This document shows, piece by piece, positions 29,684 through 39,234 of a stretch of DNA of 64,000 bases. The position numbers and the translations under genes are program-made. Origin of the DNA: Acidovorax sp. A1169 (lineage in GTDB: Bacteria; Pseudomonadota; Gammaproteobacteria; Burkholderiales; Burkholderiaceae_C); assembly GCF_030704685.1 (NCBI RefSeq), contig NZ_JAUZDX010000006.1, positions 186,001-250,000 on the forward strand. The letters are read 5' to 3'. The notes under the pieces were generated by a model, which worked only from the letters and a program-made list of their open reading frames with translations, did no database searches and was not told the origin of the DNA. Numbering within the stretch: the stretch's first letter is position 1; every line of letters starts with the position of its first letter.

Positions 29684-31519
29684 TTAATTGGCCGTCGTCG
29701 GCGTGCCTGCTGCCACGACAGCAGGCCTTGCCGCGGTGGCAGGGCGGCTCTGCAGGCGCGCATACAGCCCGCCTGCGGCCACCAATTGGGCGTGCGTGCC
29801 TTGCTCGGCGATGCGGCCCTGCTCCATCACCACCACGCGGTCCGCATGCTCGATGGTGGACAGGCGGTGGGCAATCACCAGCGTGGTGCGGCCCTGCATC
29901 AGCCGGTTCAGCGCGTCCTGCACCAGGCGCTCCGACTCCGTGTCCAATGCCGAGGTGGCTTCGTCCAGGATGAGGATGGGCGCGTCCTTGTAGAGCGCGC
30001 GTGCAATCGCCAGGCGCTGGCGCTGCCCGCCCGAGAGCTGGGTGGCGTTGTGCCCCACCACGGTGTGGATGCCCTGCGCGAGCGACGCCACGTGGTCCGC
30101 CAGGTTGGCGGCGGCCAGGCAGGCCAGCACCTTGCCGTCGTCCACCGCATGGCCCAGCGCCACGTTGGCGGCGATGGTGTCGTTGAACATCACCACGTCC
30201 TGGCTGACCATGGCGATCTGGGTGCGCAGGGCCGGGAGGTCCCAGTCCTGCACGGCGTGGCCATCGAGCAGCACGGCGCCCGAAGATGTGGCGATGAAGC
30301 GCGGCAGCAGGTTCACCAGCGTGGTCTTGCCGGCGCCCGAGGGGCCCACCAGCGCCACGATCTCTCCGGGTGCCACGGTAAGGCTTACGCCGTCGAGGGC
30401 CGGCGCATTGTCGGGGCCGAAGGATACGAAGACATCGCGCAGCTCCAGCGCGCCCTGGGCCCGGTCCGTGCGATAGCTGCCGCCTTGCTCGGCGCCCGTG
30501 TCGCCCAGCAGGGCCAGGCCACGCTCCAGCGCCGCCACGCCGCGCGTGATGGGGTTGGCCACGTCCGCCAGGCGGCGGATGGGGGCGATCAGCATCAGCA
30601 TGGCGGTGATGAACGAGACGAAGCCGCCCACTGTCACGTCCTTGGCGTTCAGCGTGCCACGGCTTTGCCACAGCGCAATGCAGATCACGACCGACAGCGC
30701 GGCAGCGGCCAGCAGCTGCGTGAGTGGCGTCATCGCGGCCGAGGCGATGGTGGACTTGATGGCCAGGCCGCGCAGGCTCTGGCTCAGGCCTGCAAAGCGC
30801 TTTGATTGGCCCTCTTGCGCGCCGTGTAGGCGCACCATGCGGTGGGCCAGCACGTTCTCTTCGACCACATAGGCCAGCTCGTCGGTGGCCTGCTGGCTGC
30901 TCTTGGTCAGGGTGTACAGGCGCTTGGACAGGGTCTTCATGATCCAGGCCACGCCCGGCACCACCACGGCCACGATGAGCGTGAGCTGCCAGTTCAGGTA
31001 CAGCAGGTAGCCCAGCAGCGCGAGCAGCGTGAAGCCGTCGCGCGACAGGCCCAGCAGGGCCTGCACCAGCAGCGTGGCGCCGGTCTGCACCTCGTACACC
31101 ACAGTGTTCGACAAGGCGCTGGCAGACTGGCGCGAGAACAGCCCCATCTCGGCCGCCAGCACGCGATCGAACAGCGCACGGCGCAGCAGCAGCATGCCTT
31201 CGTTGGCGATGCGCGCCAGCGCGTACTGGCCCACGAACTGCGCCAGGCCGCGCACCAGGAACACCCCCATGATGGCCAGGGGCACTGCCCACAGCGGCAG
31301 GTTGCCCTGGGTGAAGCCGCGGTCCAGCAGGGGCTGCAGCAGCGCGGGGATCAGGGGCTCCGTGGCGGCACCCACCAGGGTCGCCGCGATGGCCAGGCCC
31401 CAGGCCAGCCGCTGGTTGCCGAAATACACGGAAAGCCGCGCCAGGCGGGCGGTGAGGGTGGGGGCAGGGGGGGCGGGCGGCGCAGCGGGGCCCGTGGCGC
31501 TCGGATCGGTGGCTTGCAT
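29684..31519 (-). CDS. msbA: Lipid A exporter-type ABC transporter (MsbA)
   Basis: 611-residue half transporter: six-helix ABC membrane domain (about 30-330) and an ATPase domain with Walker [11 protein letters not shown]-loop [11 protein letters not shown], signature LSGGQRQR, Walker [13 protein letters not shown] and H-loop AHRLST. It matches MsbA, which flips lipid A-core across the inner membrane as a homodimer. Other lipid or drug exporters of the same subfamily cannot be excluded. Confidence 0.88.
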   Translation of the reverse strand: MQATDPSATGPAAPPAPPAPTLTARLARLSVYFGNQRLAWGLAIAATLVGAATEPLIPALLQPLLDRGFTQGNLPLWAVPLAIMGVFLVRGLAQFVGQYALARIANEGMLLLRRALFDRVLAAEMGLFSRQSASALSNTVVYEVQTGATLLVQALLGLSRDGFTLLALLGYLLYLNWQLTLIVAVVVPGVAWIMKTLSKRLYTLTKSSQQATDELAYVVEENVLAHRMVRLHGAQEGQSKRFAGLSQSLRGLAIKSTIASAAMTPLTQLLAAAALSVVICIALWQSRGTLNAKDVTVGGFVSFITAMLMLIAPIRRLADVANPITRGVAALERGLALLGDTGAEQGGSYRTDRAQGALELRDVFVSFGPDNAPALDGVSLTVAPGEIVALVGPSGAGKTTLVNLLPRFIATSSGAVLLDGHAVQDWDLPALRTQIAMVSQDVVMFNDTIAANVALGHAVDDGKVLACLAAANLADHVASLAQGIHTVVGHNATQLSGGQRQRLAIARALYKDAPILILDEATSALDTESERLVQDALNRLMQGRTTLVIAHRLSTIEHADRVVVMEQGRIAEQGTHAQLVAAGGLYARLQSRPATAARPAVVAAGTPTTAN

Positions 31520-31705
31520 GTGCAGCGGATTCTAAGGCGGCGATGCGTGATGCCCCCTGGCATGCGAGAGGGCATCTCTCGCGCATGTTGGTGCTGCAGT
31601 GCAGCGATTGACCATGAGCCCCTGCACAGTTTGTCACAGCGGGTCTTCCCCAGTGTGTAACATTGGCGCTGCCAACCGGCATTTGTTCGGCTACTGCGGC
31701 TGCCA

Positions 31706-33034
31706 ATGACCACAGATCACAACACCAACTCCAACACCTCCCTCCAAGCGGCCCTGCCGCGTCCCATGCGCCGCCAGATCCTGGCGGCCGCCCTTGCATC
31801 CACCGCCTCCTTGCCCGCTCTCGCGCAGTTCCGCGTGGAAGTCACGGGCGTGGGCCTGACCCAGTTGCCGATTGCCATCGTTCCTTTCCGTGGCGAGGCG
31901 CAGGCGCCGCAGAAGATCGGCGCCATCGTGCAGGCCGATCTGGAGCGCAGCGGACAGTTCCGCGCAGTGGACACGGCCGGCGTGGTGCTCGACGAGACCT
32001 CGCGCCCCGACGTGGCCCTGTGGCGCCAGAAGACGGCCGATTCGCTGGTGACCGGCAGCGTAACGCGCACACCCGATGGCCGCTACGATGTGCGCTTTCG
32101 GCTGTGGGACGTGGTCAAGGGCCAGGACCTGGGCGGCCAGAGCTTCGCCGTGTCCCAGGCCGACCTGCGGCTGGTGGCGCACCGCATTGCCGACTTCGTC
32201 TACGAAAAGCTCACGGGCGAGCGCGGGGTCTTCTCCACCCGTATCGTCTACGTCACCAAGACCGGTAGCCGCTACAGCCTGTGGGTGGCCGATGCCGATG
32301 GCGAAAATGCGCAATCGGCCCTGTCGAGCCCCGAGCCCATCATCTCGCCGGCCTGGTCGCCCTCGGGTGGGCAGATCGCCTATGTGTCGTTCGAGTCGCG
32401 CAAGCCCGTGGTGTATGTCCACCAGGTCGCCTCGGCCCAGCGCCGGCTGGTGGCCAACTTTCGCGGCTCCAACAGCGCGCCGGCCTGGTCACCCGACGGC
32501 CGCAACCTGGCCGTGACGCTGAGCCGCGATGGCGGCTCGCAGCTCTACATGATCGACGCCAATGGCGGCGAGCCCAAGCGGCTGATGCAAAGCCCCGGCA
32601 TCGACACCGAACCCATGTTCTCTGCCGACGGCCGCAGCATCTACTTCGTGAGCGACCGGGGCGGTGCGCCCCAGGTCTACCGCGTGCCCGCCGGCGGCGG
32701 CAGTGCCGAACGCGTGACGTTCACCGGGTCCTACAACATCTCGCCCAGCATCAGCCCCGATGGCAAGTGGTTGGCCTACATTTCCCGCGTGGGCGGGGCC
32801 TTCAAACTGCATGTGATGGACTTGGCCTCAGGCACCGTCACCGCAATCACCGACACCTCGGCCGACGAGAACCCCAGCTTTGCACCCAACAGCCGCCTCA
32901 TCGTGTATGCCACGCAGCAGCAGGGCCGCGAGGCGCTCATGACCACCACGTTGGACGGAAAAATCAAGGCACGCCTGGCTGGCCAGCCTGGAGACATCCG
33001 CGAGCCCGATTGGGGCCCGTTCCAGAAGCAATGA
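31706..33034 (+). CDS. tolB: TolB, Tol-Pal beta-propeller
   Basis: 442 residues. The N-terminus has a hydrophilic stretch, then [20 protein letters not shown] as an export signal. An N-terminal TolB domain ([12 protein letters not shown]) and a six-bladed propeller follow, with repeated [15 protein letters not shown] and [15 protein letters not shown] type blades. Periplasmic, binds Pal and supports outer-membrane constriction at division. The first Met at 31706 gives a long n-region; a start at 31766 is the alternative. First gene of tolB-pal-cpoB-tcdA. Confidence 0.96.
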   Translation: MTTDHNTNSNTSLQAALPRPMRRQILAAALASTASLPALAQFRVEVTGVGLTQLPIAIVPFRGEAQAPQKIGAIVQADLERSGQFRAVDTAGVVLDETSRPDVALWRQKTADSLVTGSVTRTPDGRYDVRFRLWDVVKGQDLGGQSFAVSQADLRLVAHRIADFVYEKLTGERGVFSTRIVYVTKTGSRYSLWVADADGENAQSALSSPEPIISPAWSPSGGQIAYVSFESRKPVVYVHQVASAQRRLVANFRGSNSAPAWSPDGRNLAVTLSRDGGSQLYMIDANGGEPKRLMQSPGIDTEPMFSADGRSIYFVSDRGGAPQVYRVPAGGGSAERVTFTGSYNISPSISPDGKWLAYISRVGGAFKLHVMDLASGTVTAITDTSADENPSFAPNSRLIVYATQQQGREALMTTTLDGKIKARLAGQPGDIREPDWGPFQKQ

Positions 33035-33078
33035 ACTTTTCAACACTTTTCACAATCTAGTTTCCAGGAGAATTTTGG

Positions 33079-33633
33079 ATGATCAGCAGCAAACTCAAGC
33101 GTTTTACCCTTGCCCTTACCGTCACCGCCCTAGTGGCCGGCTGCAGCTCTGGCGTCAAGCTCGACGATGTGCCGGTGGAAGACAAGGGCGCAAGCTCGAC
33201 CATGGGTACCAACCCAGGCGGTGCCAACACGGGCAACACCGGCCAGAGCACCGTCGCCCCCCTGGACCTGACCGGCTCCGGTGCCAATGCACAAGGCCCT
33301 GTGGGCGTGGCCCGCATCGTCTACTTCGACTACGACAGCTACGTCATCAAGTCGGAGTTCCAGTCGCTTCTGGAAGCCCATTCGCGCTTCATCAAGGCCA
33401 ACTCCGGCCGCAAGGTCATGATTGAAGGCCACACCGATGACCGCGGTGGACGCGAGTACAACCTGGCCCTGGGCCAAAAGCGTGCCGAAGCCGTGCGCCG
33501 TTCGCTGGGCCTGCTGGGCGTGCCGGATTCCCAGGTCGAAGCCGTGAGCTTCGGCAAGGAAAAGCCTGCCGCCTCCGGCAATAGCGAAGACGCACACGCG
33601 CAGAACCGCCGCGCCGAGCTGTCGTACCGTTGA
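33079..33633 (+). CDS. pal: Pal, peptidoglycan-associated lipoprotein
   Basis: 184 residues. Lipobox LVAGC with the lipidated Cys near residue 19, a Gly/Ser/Asn-rich linker, then an OmpA-like domain (ARIVYFDYDSYVIKSEF, IEGHTDDRGGREYNLALGQK, NRRAELSYR). An AGGAG site lies 8 bases before the ATG. Outer-membrane anchored partner of TolB. The stop overlaps the cpoB start (TGATG). Confidence 0.97.
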   Translation: MISSKLKRFTLALTVTALVAGCSSGVKLDDVPVEDKGASSTMGTNPGGANTGNTGQSTVAPLDLTGSGANAQGPVGVARIVYFDYDSYVIKSEFQSLLEAHSRFIKANSGRKVMIEGHTDDRGGREYNLALGQKRAEAVRRSLGLLGVPDSQVEAVSFGKEKPAASGNSEDAHAQNRRAELSYR

Positions 33634-34427
33634 TGCCCGGGTTCAGCCTTTCACAACCCCTGCGGTCCGTGGCCGCAGGCCTGGCGCTGGCCTGTGTGGC
33701 GCTGCCAGGTGCGCACGCAGCCATCTTCGAGGACGGCGAGGCGCGCCGCGCCATCCTCGAAGTGCGCCAGCGCGTGGACGCCATGCAGCAAGCCCAGCAG
33801 CGCACGGCTGACGAACTGCGCCGTGCCAACGAGGACACCGCCCAGTTGCGCCGAGGCCTGCTGGAGCTGCAGACCCAGATCGAGACCCTGCGCAGCGAGA
33901 ACGCCCGCCTGCAGGGCCAGAACGAGCAGCTGACACGTGAGGTGTCCGAGCTGCAGCGCCGGCAGAAGGACATCGCCCAAGGGGTGGACGAGCGCCTGCG
34001 CCAGTTCGAGCCCATCAAGGTCACGGTGGATGGTCTGGAGTTCCAGGCCGATGCCGCCGAGAAGAAGGACTTTGAAGCTGCGCTGGCCATCTTCCGCGCC
34101 GGCAAGTTTCCCGAGGCCAACCAGGCCTTCGGCAACCTGATCCGCCAGTACCCGCGCAGCGGCTATGTGCCGTCGGCCCGCTTCTGGCTGGGCAATGGCC
34201 AGTACGCCGCGCGCGACTACAAGGAAGCCATCAACAACTTCAAGGCCCTGCTCGCCGAGGCGCCCACGCATGCGCGTGCGCCGGAGGCTGCCCTGTCGAT
34301 CGCCAACTGCCAGGTGGAATTGAAGGACGCCAAGGCCGCGCGCAAGACGCTGGAAGATCTGGCCCGGGCCTATCCCCAGTCCGAAGCTGCCATGGCCGCC
34401 AAGGAACGCCTGGCGCGGATGAAGTGA
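33633..34427 (+). CDS. cpoB: CpoB (YbgF), coordinator of septal peptidoglycan synthesis
   Basis: 264 residues. Signal peptide (GLALACVALPGAHA), a coiled coil for trimerisation (about 30-115, heptads in RRGLLELQTQIETLRSENA) and a C-terminal TPR domain (FEAALAIFRAGKFPEANQAF, then repeats of A-x-Y-P-Q-S type). Translation is coupled to pal (TGATG) and to tcdA (GTGA). Confidence 0.95.
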   Translation: MPGFSLSQPLRSVAAGLALACVALPGAHAAIFEDGEARRAILEVRQRVDAMQQAQQRTADELRRANEDTAQLRRGLLELQTQIETLRSENARLQGQNEQLTREVSELQRRQKDIAQGVDERLRQFEPIKVTVDGLEFQADAAEKKDFEAALAIFRAGKFPEANQAFGNLIRQYPRSGYVPSARFWLGNGQYAARDYKEAINNFKALLAEAPTHARAPEAALSIANCQVELKDAKAARKTLEDLARAYPQSEAAMAAKERLARMK

Positions 34428-35302
34428 GCACTGCGGACACAACGCCCGAGGTAAAGGAACTGCTGGTCGGGAGCGAAACCGCTCCCGTGCCCATGGTTCC
34501 TTTTGCCGATGACGTGACCGATGAGGTCACACAGCGGCGCTTCGGCGGGCTCGAGCGCCTGTATGGCGTGGAAGGTGCCAAGCGCATCCGTGCCTCGCAT
34601 GTCGTGGTCGTGGGGATCGGCGGCGTGGGCTCCTGGTCCGCCGAGGCGCTGGCCCGCAGCGGCGTGGCGCGCCTCACGCTGGTGGACCTGGACCATGTCT
34701 CAGAGTCCAATATCAACCGCCAGATCCACGCCCTGTCCACCACGGTGGGGCAGGCCAAGATCGAGGCCATGCGCGACCGCATCGCGCTGATCAACCCCGA
34801 ATGCGATGTGCGCTGCATCGACGAGTTCGTGGAGCCGGGCAACTGGCCCCAGTTGCTGGGCAGCGACCCTGTGGATGCGGTGATCGACGCCTGCGACCAG
34901 ATCAAGGCCAAGACCGCCATGGCCGTGTGGGCGCGCGCCACGGGCCAGGCCTTCATCAGCGTGGGCGCGGCCGGCGGCAAGCGCCAAGCGCACAAGGTGG
35001 ACATCGACGACCTGTCGGCTACCACCCACGACCCCTTGCTGGCCCAGTTGCGCTACCAGTTGCGCAAGCACCACGGCGCCCCACGCGAGGGACGCAAGAT
35101 CGGCATCACCTGCGTCTTCAGTCGCGAAGCCGTGGCGCAGCCCGACGCCTCCTGCGCCATAGAGGGCGGCGACGGCTCGCTCAACTGCCATGGCTACGGC
35201 TCGGTGGTGGCAGTGACGGCGACCTTCGGCCAATGCGCGGCGGGCTGGGTGATCGACCGTCTGGCCCAAGGTCCGCTGAAACCCCTGAAAATCAAGCTAT
35301 AA
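34424..35302 (+). CDS. tcdA: tRNA t6A dehydratase TcdA (CsdL)
   Basis: 292 residues, ThiF/E1-like fold. Motifs: RRFGGLERLYG, nucleotide-binding VVGIGGVGSWSAEALARSG near residue 63, LVDLDHVSESNINRQ, and GSLNCHGYGS near the end. It cyclises N6-threonylcarbamoyladenosine in tRNAs. It starts with GTG overlapping the cpoB stop. The tRNA-Lys promoter overlaps its last codons. Confidence 0.94.
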   Translation: MSTADTTPEVKELLVGSETAPVPMVPFADDVTDEVTQRRFGGLERLYGVEGAKRIRASHVVVVGIGGVGSWSAEALARSGVARLTLVDLDHVSESNINRQIHALSTTVGQAKIEAMRDRIALINPECDVRCIDEFVEPGNWPQLLGSDPVDAVIDACDQIKAKTAMAVWARATGQAFISVGAAGGKRQAHKVDIDDLSATTHDPLLAQLRYQLRKHHGAPREGRKIGITCVFSREAVAQPDASCAIEGGDGSLNCHGYGSVVAVTATFGQCAAGWVIDRLAQGPLKPLKIKL

Positions 35303-35303
35303 T
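35276..35303 (+). promoter_or_regulatory. Promoter of tRNA-Lys inside the end of tcdA
   Basis: CTGAAA (35276-35281), 16 bp, perfect TATAAT (35298-35303). The -10 box includes the tcdA stop codon. Transcription would start near 35310, about 50 bases before the tRNA. Confidence 0.7.
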
Positions 35304-35358
35304 CTTAGGCTTTGCAGCAGCCAAGGTTCAGCAATGGGCAGGCGGCAGTTGCAATGTT

Positions 35359-35434
35359 GGGACGTTAGCTCAGTTGGTAGAGCAGCGGACTTTTAATCCG
35401 TTTGTCGTGGGTTCGACCCCCGCACGTCCCACCA
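35359..35434 (+). tRNA. tRNA-Lys (anticodon TTT)
   Basis: 76 bases with all four arms: acceptor GGGACGT paired with ACGTCCC, D arm GCTC/GAGC, anticodon stem GCGGA/TCCGT with loop CTTTTAA (anticodon 35392-35394), T arm GTGGG/CCCGC with TTCGACC. The CCA end is encoded (35432-35434). Confidence 0.98.
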
Positions 35435-35445
35435 GGATACGCAAG

Positions 35446-35477
35446 GCGCTACAGCTCTCAAGGCTGTAGCGCTTTTT
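35446..35477 (+). terminator. Rho-independent terminator after tRNA-Lys
   Basis: Perfect 10-bp stem GCGCTACAGC/GCTGTAGCGC, seven-base loop, five T. It also separates the tRNA from the convergent luxR-type gene. Confidence 0.93.
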
Positions 35478-35501
35478 GCATTGTGCTCTCGACGGGGTGG
35501 G

Positions 35502-36587
35502 TCATCTGCCTTGGCGCGCCGACAGCCAGGCCAGCAATTCCCCCCGGTCCTGCACGCCCAGGCTGTTGTAGAGCTGGCGGCGGTGGTAAACCACGGTGTT
35601 TGCGCTGATGTCCATGCGCGCCGCTACCTGGGATTCCGGCAGCCCGAGCGCCAGCCAGTACGCGAGCTCCTGCTGGCGCTGCGACAGCCCTTGGGCCTGC
35701 AGCAAGGCTTGCAGGCGTGCCTCCCGCGGCACGCTCTGCGTGATGTGGATCCCCACCGCCTGGCCCATACCCGAGGCGGCCTTCATGGGTGTCGCGCGCA
35801 CCGAAAAATGGCCGTGCACAGTGCGCAACTCACGGGTGGGCAGTGCCGGGAGGTGTTGTGCTTGCATGCGCTGCAGCAGTTCGTGCAGTTCCTGGGGCAG
35901 CCCTGCGCCGCGCCGCCAGCGCCAGCCGAAGGCCAGTGGCAGCAGGGTCTCGGCTTCGGGCGACAGCCACAGCAGCCGCCCCTGGGGGGTGGTGATGAGC
36001 ATGCCCTGGCTGTGCGTCTCGCTGGTTCCGCTGCCCATCTCGCCGTCTTGCAGGATGTGCGCCAGATAGGGCTCCAGCCGCGCCAGCAGCGCAGCGTCGC
36101 CGGGCCCGAAGGCCGGCGACGCCGCTTCGCGGTAGAACTTGAGCGTGCCTATCCCTTCGCAGTCGGGTGCGCGCAGTACCAGGCTCATGCAGTCCACCGT
36201 CCCCATGGGCCGCATCACCACGTTGTAGAAGTCGCTGCGCTGCAACTCAGGCATCGGTACGCGCACGAGCTGTTCGAGCAATTGAGGCCCGCGTTCGTAC
36301 CGCACCGCTTCGCTGAAATCGCGCGAGCTGCGCACCAGCACCTGGCGCTCGCTGCGCAGAATGCGCGCATCAAAATAGTCGGCCACCACCGACTGAGCGG
36401 CCGGCACCTCCATGTGCACCGCCAGTTCGCCTCCATCGGCGGGATAGACGTACGCGCTCGAGTCGAAGCCGAGAACACTGTGCAGTGTCTCCAGCAGGGG
36501 GACGATCATGGGTGGCCCGCCCGCTTCCATGCGGGTCATGTGCTGCAAGCGTGCAATGGCTTGCTGGGTGGAGCTGGGCGAGGGCAT
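35502..36587 (-). CDS. LuxR-type regulator 1 next to chitinase
   Basis: 361 residues. The C-terminal 60 residues are a LuxR helix-turn-helix (LSQRQQELAYWLALGLPESQ, then VAARMDISANTVVYHRRQLY). The N-terminal 290 residues form an unassigned sensor part with landmarks DYFDARILRSERQVLVRSSR and TTPQGRLLWLSPEAE. The protein at 39235-40329 is a clear paralogue along its whole length. Its promoter reads TTGACC (36659-36654), 17 bp, TAGATT (36636-36631), with a 32-bp imperfect palindrome centred at about -60 (36669-36700). It is divergent from the chitinase gene, so regulation of chitinase is the simplest inference. Confidence 0.85.
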   Translation of the reverse strand: MPSPSSTQQAIARLQHMTRMEAGGPPMIVPLLETLHSVLGFDSSAYVYPADGGELAVHMEVPAAQSVVADYFDARILRSERQVLVRSSRDFSEAVRYERGPQLLEQLVRVPMPELQRSDFYNVVMRPMGTVDCMSLVLRAPDCEGIGTLKFYREAASPAFGPGDAALLARLEPYLAHILQDGEMGSGTSETHSQGMLITTPQGRLLWLSPEAETLLPLAFGWRWRRGAGLPQELHELLQRMQAQHLPALPTRELRTVHGHFSVRATPMKAASGMGQAVGIHITQSVPREARLQALLQAQGLSQRQQELAYWLALGLPESQVAARMDISANTVVYHRRQLYNSLGVQDRGELLAWLSARQGR

Positions 36588-36630
36588 GTCGGCTGCGGTC
36601 CGGTGAAGCGGTGGTGGGAACAAGACCCCA

Positions 36631-36659
36631 AATCTAGGGGCGGTGCCGCGCAGGGTCAA
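36631..36659 (-). promoter_or_regulatory. Promoter of LuxR-type regulator 1
   Basis: Minus strand: -35 TTGACC at 36659-36654, 17-bp spacer, -10 TAGATT at 36636-36631. The same boxes and spacer occur before the paralogue. Confidence 0.75.
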
Positions 36660-36668
36660 CACACCGGC

Positions 36669-36700
36669 GCAACACCCTATCCGCCGAGGGTGGGGTGCGC
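36669..36700. promoter_or_regulatory. 32-bp operator shared by the two luxR-type loci, copy A
   Basis: GCAACACCCTATCC, five bases, GGGTGGGGTGCGC. It is an imperfect dyad (CACCC..CC against GG..GGGTG) and matches the copy at 40408-40439 in 25 of 32 positions, with most differences in the centre. It lies 54 bp before the chitinase ATG on one side and 81 bp before the regulator ATG on the other. Confidence 0.75.
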
Positions 36701-36754
36701 GCCGCTGCGCGCCTGTAGCCTGCGCCGTCCCCTGATCCACCAAGGAATTTGTCC

Positions 36755-39139
36755 ATGCCCACCCTTGATGCTGCGGCCCGTGGCCGCGCCCTGAAAACCT
36801 GCTTGCGACGCTGGCTGGCCGCTTCGCTCTTGCTGTTTGGCGGCAGCCAGGCCATGGCGCAGCCGCAGTGCGCGCCCGGCCAGTGGCTGGCCGAGTACTT
36901 TCCCAACACCCACCTGTCCGGGGCACCCGCGCTGCAGCGCTGTGAAACCGGGCCCATCGACCACTACTGGACGGCCCTGGGCGGCAGCCCCGACCCGGCC
37001 CGCCTGCCGGTGGACGGGTTCTCTGCACGCTGGATCGCAACGCTGCAGTTCCCCGCGGGCGCGACCCGGTTCATCACCTTCACCGACGATGGCGTGCGCG
37101 TGCTGGTCGATGGCCAGCGCGTGATCGACAACTGGACGCGGCACGGCATCACCATGGACAGCGCCACCGTGCCCCTGGCGGCCGGTCCGCACACGGTGCG
37201 CATGGAGTATTTCGAGGCCGGTGGCGAGGGCCTGGCCCAGCTGGTGATGGAGAACACCCATCCGGCGCCACCTGTGCCGCCGAACATTCTGTCCTTCGTG
37301 GCGCAGCCTGGCGCCATCGACCTGGGCGGCAGCAGCACCCTGGCCTGGAACGTGGACAACGCCACGGGCTGCACGGCATCGGGGGGCTGGAGCGGTGAGC
37401 GGCCGACCAGCGGCAGCGCCAGCGTCCGCCCCGGCACGAGCACCCACTACAGCCTGAGTTGCCGCAACGCGGCCGGTGCCACCGCGAGCGCCTCGGCCGC
37501 GGTGGCGGTGCGCAATGCCCCGCCGCAGCCACTGCCCACCATCGACAGCTTCGGCGCCACCCCTTCCCGCATCGCCCCGGGCGACAGCGCCCGCCTGGCG
37601 TGGCGGGCGAGCCATGCCGCCAGCTGCACGGCGTCGGGCGGATGGAACGGCACGCGCGCAGCCGAGGGCAGTGTGCTGGTGCAGCCCCAGGCCAGCAGGT
37701 CCTACACCTTGAGCTGCACCAACATTGCCGGGCAAAGCGTCACCGCCACGGCCCAGGTCGCGGTGGATGCCGCCAACCCCCGTCCGCCGGTGAGCGGCGT
37801 GACGGCCCGCGCCACGCCGCAGGGCGTGCGGCTGGACTGGAACCCCGTGACGAAGAGCGGCAAGTGGGTCAACGGCTACTACACCGGCTGGTTCTGGGAG
37901 CAGTTCCCGCCAGAGGCCGTGGACATGAGCACCATGACGCACTTCATCTTCGGCCGCTATGCGCCAGGCCAGGGATCGCTGCCCGGCGGCCGTGTGGGCG
38001 AGTTGATGGAGGGCGCAGGCACCGCGCACACGCAGGTGGAAGACACCCTGATCGCCAAGGCCCACGCGGCAGGCACCAAGGCCATCATGATGATCGGCGG
38101 CGAATTCGATGGCCCCGGCTTCATGGCCGCCACGGCCAACCCGCAGATTCGCGCGGTCTTCATCAAGAACATCCTCGACAAAGCCGAACAAAAGGGCTAC
38201 GACGGTGCCGACATCGACTGGGAGGAAAACCTGGACACCGAACAGGGCCGCGCCCAGGCGCTGGCACTGCTGCGCGAACTGCGCGTTGCCGCCCAGCAGC
38301 GCCCGCGCTACCAGGCCAGCCCGTTCGAGATCAGCTGGCCCGGCTTCTGGGTCAACGTCAACTTTCCGGACATCCTGCCCTGGCACGTGGAGGTGGCCCA
38401 CGCAGTGGACCGCTTCAACCTCATGACCTACAGCATGGCCGGCGACTGGGGCGGCGGCTGGCTGTCCTGGCACCACTCTCCGTTGTTTGGCGAAGCCCCC
38501 AGCCACCCCACCTCCATCGCATCCACCGTGCAGGCCTATCTGAACGCGGGCGTGCCCCGTGCCAAGCTGGGCATCGGGGTGGGCCTGTACGGCCTGTTCT
38601 ACAACAACCCCGTCACTGGCCCGCGCCAGGCCGCGACGAGCGGCTCCAACGGCGGAGACGGCGTGAACAACTACCGGCGCCTGCGGGAAGACAACGCCTT
38701 CGGCCAGCGGGGCGCCGTCTACCACTGGGACGACGTGGCCAAGCAAAGCTACATCCGGTACAGCCAACCCTGGTGGCGCGCCAGCGATGCACCCGTCACC
38801 TACCTGAGCTACGAGGACGAGCGTTCCATCGCAGAAAAGGGCAAATGGGTGCACGAGCAGGGCCTGGGCGGCACGCTGGTATGGACCATCAACTATGGCT
38901 ATCTGCCCCAGCAGGGCACCAACCCGCCGATGCAGGCCATCAAGCAGTCCTTCATTGCGGCCAGCGCCTCGGGATACCGGTTGTACCGCAATGGGGTGGC
39001 CATCGCCACCGTGACCAGCGGTGCGAGCTACACCGATGCATCGGCACCGAGCGGCAGCCACAGCTACCAGGTAGCCATGCTCGATGCAGCGGGCAACGAA
39101 GGGCCGCGGTCAGCGGCCGTGACCGTGCAGGTGCCCTGA
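36755..39139 (+). CDS. Secreted multidomain GH18 chitinase
   Basis: 794 residues. Signal peptide (RWLAASLLLFGGSQAMAQ, about 20-37), a PA14-like domain (WLAEYFPNTHLSGAP, FITFTDDGVRVLVDGQRVI), two Ig-like repeats of about 85 residues (both with CTASGGW and a second Cys), a GH18 barrel and a C-terminal fibronectin-like module (YRLYRNGVAIATVTSGASYT). The GH18 active site DGADIDWE is complete, with catalytic Glu about 490. It should hydrolyse chitin outside the cell. AAGGAA 7 bases before the ATG sets the start. The shared operator lies 54 bp upstream. Confidence 0.94.
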   Translation: MPTLDAAARGRALKTCLRRWLAASLLLFGGSQAMAQPQCAPGQWLAEYFPNTHLSGAPALQRCETGPIDHYWTALGGSPDPARLPVDGFSARWIATLQFPAGATRFITFTDDGVRVLVDGQRVIDNWTRHGITMDSATVPLAAGPHTVRMEYFEAGGEGLAQLVMENTHPAPPVPPNILSFVAQPGAIDLGGSSTLAWNVDNATGCTASGGWSGERPTSGSASVRPGTSTHYSLSCRNAAGATASASAAVAVRNAPPQPLPTIDSFGATPSRIAPGDSARLAWRASHAASCTASGGWNGTRAAEGSVLVQPQASRSYTLSCTNIAGQSVTATAQVAVDAANPRPPVSGVTARATPQGVRLDWNPVTKSGKWVNGYYTGWFWEQFPPEAVDMSTMTHFIFGRYAPGQGSLPGGRVGELMEGAGTAHTQVEDTLIAKAHAAGTKAIMMIGGEFDGPGFMAATANPQIRAVFIKNILDKAEQKGYDGADIDWEENLDTEQGRAQALALLRELRVAAQQRPRYQASPFEISWPGFWVNVNFPDILPWHVEVAHAVDRFNLMTYSMAGDWGGGWLSWHHSPLFGEAPSHPTSIASTVQAYLNAGVPRAKLGIGVGLYGLFYNNPVTGPRQAATSGSNGGDGVNNYRRLREDNAFGQRGAVYHWDDVAKQSYIRYSQPWWRASDAPVTYLSYEDERSIAEKGKWVHEQGLGGTLVWTINYGYLPQQGTNPPMQAIKQSFIAASASGYRLYRNGVAIATVTSGASYTDASAPSGSHSYQVAMLDAAGNEGPRSAAVTVQVP

Positions 39140-39161
39140 ACCACCACGCTGCGTGCAATGC

Positions 39162-39199
39162 AAAAGCCCCCGTTGCTGCCTGGCACCGGGGGCTTTTTT
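39162..39199. terminator. Bidirectional terminator between chitinase and regulator 2
   Basis: GCCCCCG (39166-39172) pairs with CGGGGGC (39187-39193), flanked by AAAA and six T, so it can serve both converging genes. Confidence 0.88.
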
Positions 39200-39234
39200 G
39201 AGTAGAGCTATTTGGTGTGCATGCGTGAATTAAT